Below are positions 62,851 through 64,000 of a stretch of 64,000 bases of DNA, piece after piece. Both the position numbers and the translations under genes were made by a program. The notes beneath the pieces were generated by a model, which had not been told where the DNA came from, ran no database searches, and saw nothing but the letters and a program-made list of their open reading frames with translations. The stretch is from CAYWMY01 sp046352935 (GTDB lineage Bacteria; Pseudomonadota; Gammaproteobacteria; Steroidobacterales; Steroidobacteraceae). Each line of letters starts with the position of its first letter. Positions within the stretch are counted from its first letter, which is position 1. Location of the stretch: the NCBI GenBank assembly GCA_046352935.1, contig JAXMGR010000002.1, forward strand, positions 62,001-126,000, given 5' to 3'.

Positions 62851-64000
62851 ATGAGAATCGTCGACGCCCGCGTCATCACGACCTGCCCGAGCCGAAACTT
62901 CGTGACGCTCAAGATCCTCACGGACGACGGTGTCTACGGCATCGGTGATGCGACACTGAACGGCCGCGAACTCGCCGTGGCCGCCTACCTGAGCGAGCAC
63001 GTCGTGCCCTGCCTCATCGGGCGCGATCCGCACCGCATCGAGGATACCTGGCAGTACCTCTATCGAGGCGCCTACTGGCGGCGCGGCCCCGTGACCATGA
63101 CCGCGATCAGTGCCGTCGACACCGCGCTGTGGGACATCAAGGCGAAGGTCGCGGGCCTGCCGCTGTACCAGCTGCTCGGCGGCCGCAGCCGCAGCGGCGT
63201 CATGGTCTACGGCCACGCCAACGGCCGCGACATCCAGGAGACCGCCGACGAAGTCGAGCGCTACATCGGGCTCGGCTACAAGGCGATCCGCGCGCAGTGC
63301 GGCGTACCCGACCTGCCGTCGACCTACGGTGTGTCCGGCGACAAGATGTACTACGAGCCCGCCGACGCCGACCTGCCGACCGAGAACGTCTGGTCGACCG
63401 AGAAATACCTGGTACACGTGCCGAAGCTGTTCGAGGCGCTGCGCGTGCGGTTCGGCGACGGGCCGCACCTGCTGCACGACGTGCATCACCGCCTCACGCC
63501 GATCGAGGCGGGACGGCTCGGGCGGGCGCTCGAGCCTTACCGCCTGTTCTGGATGGAGGACGCGACGCCGGCCGAGAACGAGGCGAATTTCAGGCTGATC
63601 CGCCATCACACGGTGACGCCGCTCGCGGTCGGCGAAGTCTTCAACACGATCTGGGACTGCCGCCAGCTGGTCGAGGAACAGCTCATCGACTACATCCGCA
63701 CGACGGTCGTGCACGCGGGGGGCATCACGCACCTGAAGCGCATCGCCGATTTCGCCGCGCTCCACAACGTACGCTTGGGCTGCCATGGTGCCACCGACCT
63801 GTCGCCGGTGTGCATGGGCGCGTCGCTGCACCTCAACACGGCCATCCCGAACTTCGGCGTGCAGGAGTACATGCGGCATACGCCGGAGACGGACGCCGTC
63901 TTCCCGCACGACTACCGTTACGCGGACGGCCAGCTGTACTGCGGCGAGACGCCCGGCCACGGCGTCGATATCGACGAGGCGCTCGCGGCGAAGTATCCGT
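62851..64000 (+). CDS. manD: D-mannonate dehydratase, enolase superfamily (3' end cut by window edge)
   Basis: 383 residues visible, frame open to the window end. Metal ligands D210 (LLHDVHH), E236 (WMEDATP) and E262 (VGEVFNTI); catalytic R147, Y159 and H212 fall at exactly the positions known from characterised ManD. Dehydrates D-mannonate to 2-keto-3-deoxygluconate. ATG at 62851 begins MRIVDARVITTCPSRNFVTL. Supplies the substrate of the KdgK at 51273. Confidence 0.92.
   Translation, partial: MRIVDARVITTCPSRNFVTLKILTDDGVYGIGDATLNGRELAVAAYLSEHVVPCLIGRDPHRIEDTWQYLYRGAYWRRGPVTMTAISAVDTALWDIKAKVAGLPLYQLLGGRSRSGVMVYGHANGRDIQETADEVERYIGLGYKAIRAQCGVPDLPSTYGVSGDKMYYEPADADLPTENVWSTEKYLVHVPKLFEALRVRFGDGPHLLHDVHHRLTPIEAGRLGRALEPYRLFWMEDATPAENEANFRLIRHHTVTPLAVGEVFNTIWDCRQLVEEQLIDYIRTTVVHAGGITHLKRIADFAALHNVRLGCHGATDLSPVCMGASLHLNTAIPNFGVQEYMRHTPETDAVFPHDYRYADGQLYCGETPGHGVDIDEALAAKYP

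Overview
High-GC chromosomal DNA (roughly 70 % G+C by eye) from a proteobacterium, most likely a gammaproteobacterium. I infer this from the cbb3-oxidase maturation genes, the LptF/LptG/LptA set, a DUF6763-type protein, a GlyGly-CTERM-like tail and overall gene content. No rRNA, tRNA, CRISPR array, prophage or intact insertion sequence was seen. Genes are densely packed, with many ATGA/GTGA overlaps.

Layout. (1) 1-2259: the tail of a cbb3 oxidase maturation operon (ccoI partial, ccoS, TauE-like protein). (2) 2668-18881: a large sphingolipid locus. The + strand carries acyl-AMP ligase, ceramide reductase, acyl carrier protein and serine palmitoyltransferase (same content and order as the core described in Caulobacter). 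It is followed by a flippase, nucleotidyltransferases, a CDP-alcohol phosphotransferase, a metallophosphoesterase, LptG, LptF and LptA homologues, a HIT protein, an LpxO-like hydroxylase, the bacterial ceramide synthase and a DUF2141 protein. Read together, these genes could make ceramide, modify its acyl chain, add a phospho-alcohol headgroup and carry the lipid to the outer membrane. (3) 18916-31296: stress and housekeeping genes (DksA/TraR, Hsp20, FixLJ oxygen sensing with a degenerate receiver next door, VIT/ferritin-like iron protein, TrxC, LOG protein, beta-CASP nuclease, HtpX, photolyase, acetoacetyl-CoA synthetase). (4) 31357-34704: an arsenic operon (arsR, acr3, arsC) divergent from an ATP-grasp-like gene of unknown role, with a palindrome between them. 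(5) 34931-40820: PAP2 lipoprotein, FAD-linked dehydrogenase, a PEP-dikinase/rifampin-phosphotransferase-like protein and a GNAT. (6) 40838-47506: an inserted or rearranged block. It is bounded by a 90-bp direct repeat copied from the end of the GNAT gene, a truncated tesB copy and a long inverted repeat. It holds an OmpR-type winged-helix/TPR regulator, a secreted protein paired with an outer-membrane beta-barrel, and a surface protein with delta-60 and Calx-beta repeats. A run of 11-bp-phased heptamers precedes the surface protein gene. (7) 47526-51216: small membrane protein, intact tesB, ferredoxin-NADP reductase, MATE exporter. (8) 51273-64000: a catabolic region with D-mannonate dehydratase (partial), KDG kinase and KDPG aldolase, which form one sugar-acid route. 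Interleaved are an aminotransferase / ThDP enzyme / aldehyde dehydrogenase operon, a nitrilase, an FAD oxidoreductase, a DUF819 membrane protein and a GcvA-type LysR regulator.

The sphingolipid locus with its own LptF/G/A set is the most interesting system here. Biosynthesis, headgroup assembly and apparent trans-envelope export are encoded together, without LptB or LptC inside the locus. The headgroup chemistry and the cargo of these Lpt proteins are inferences from context.
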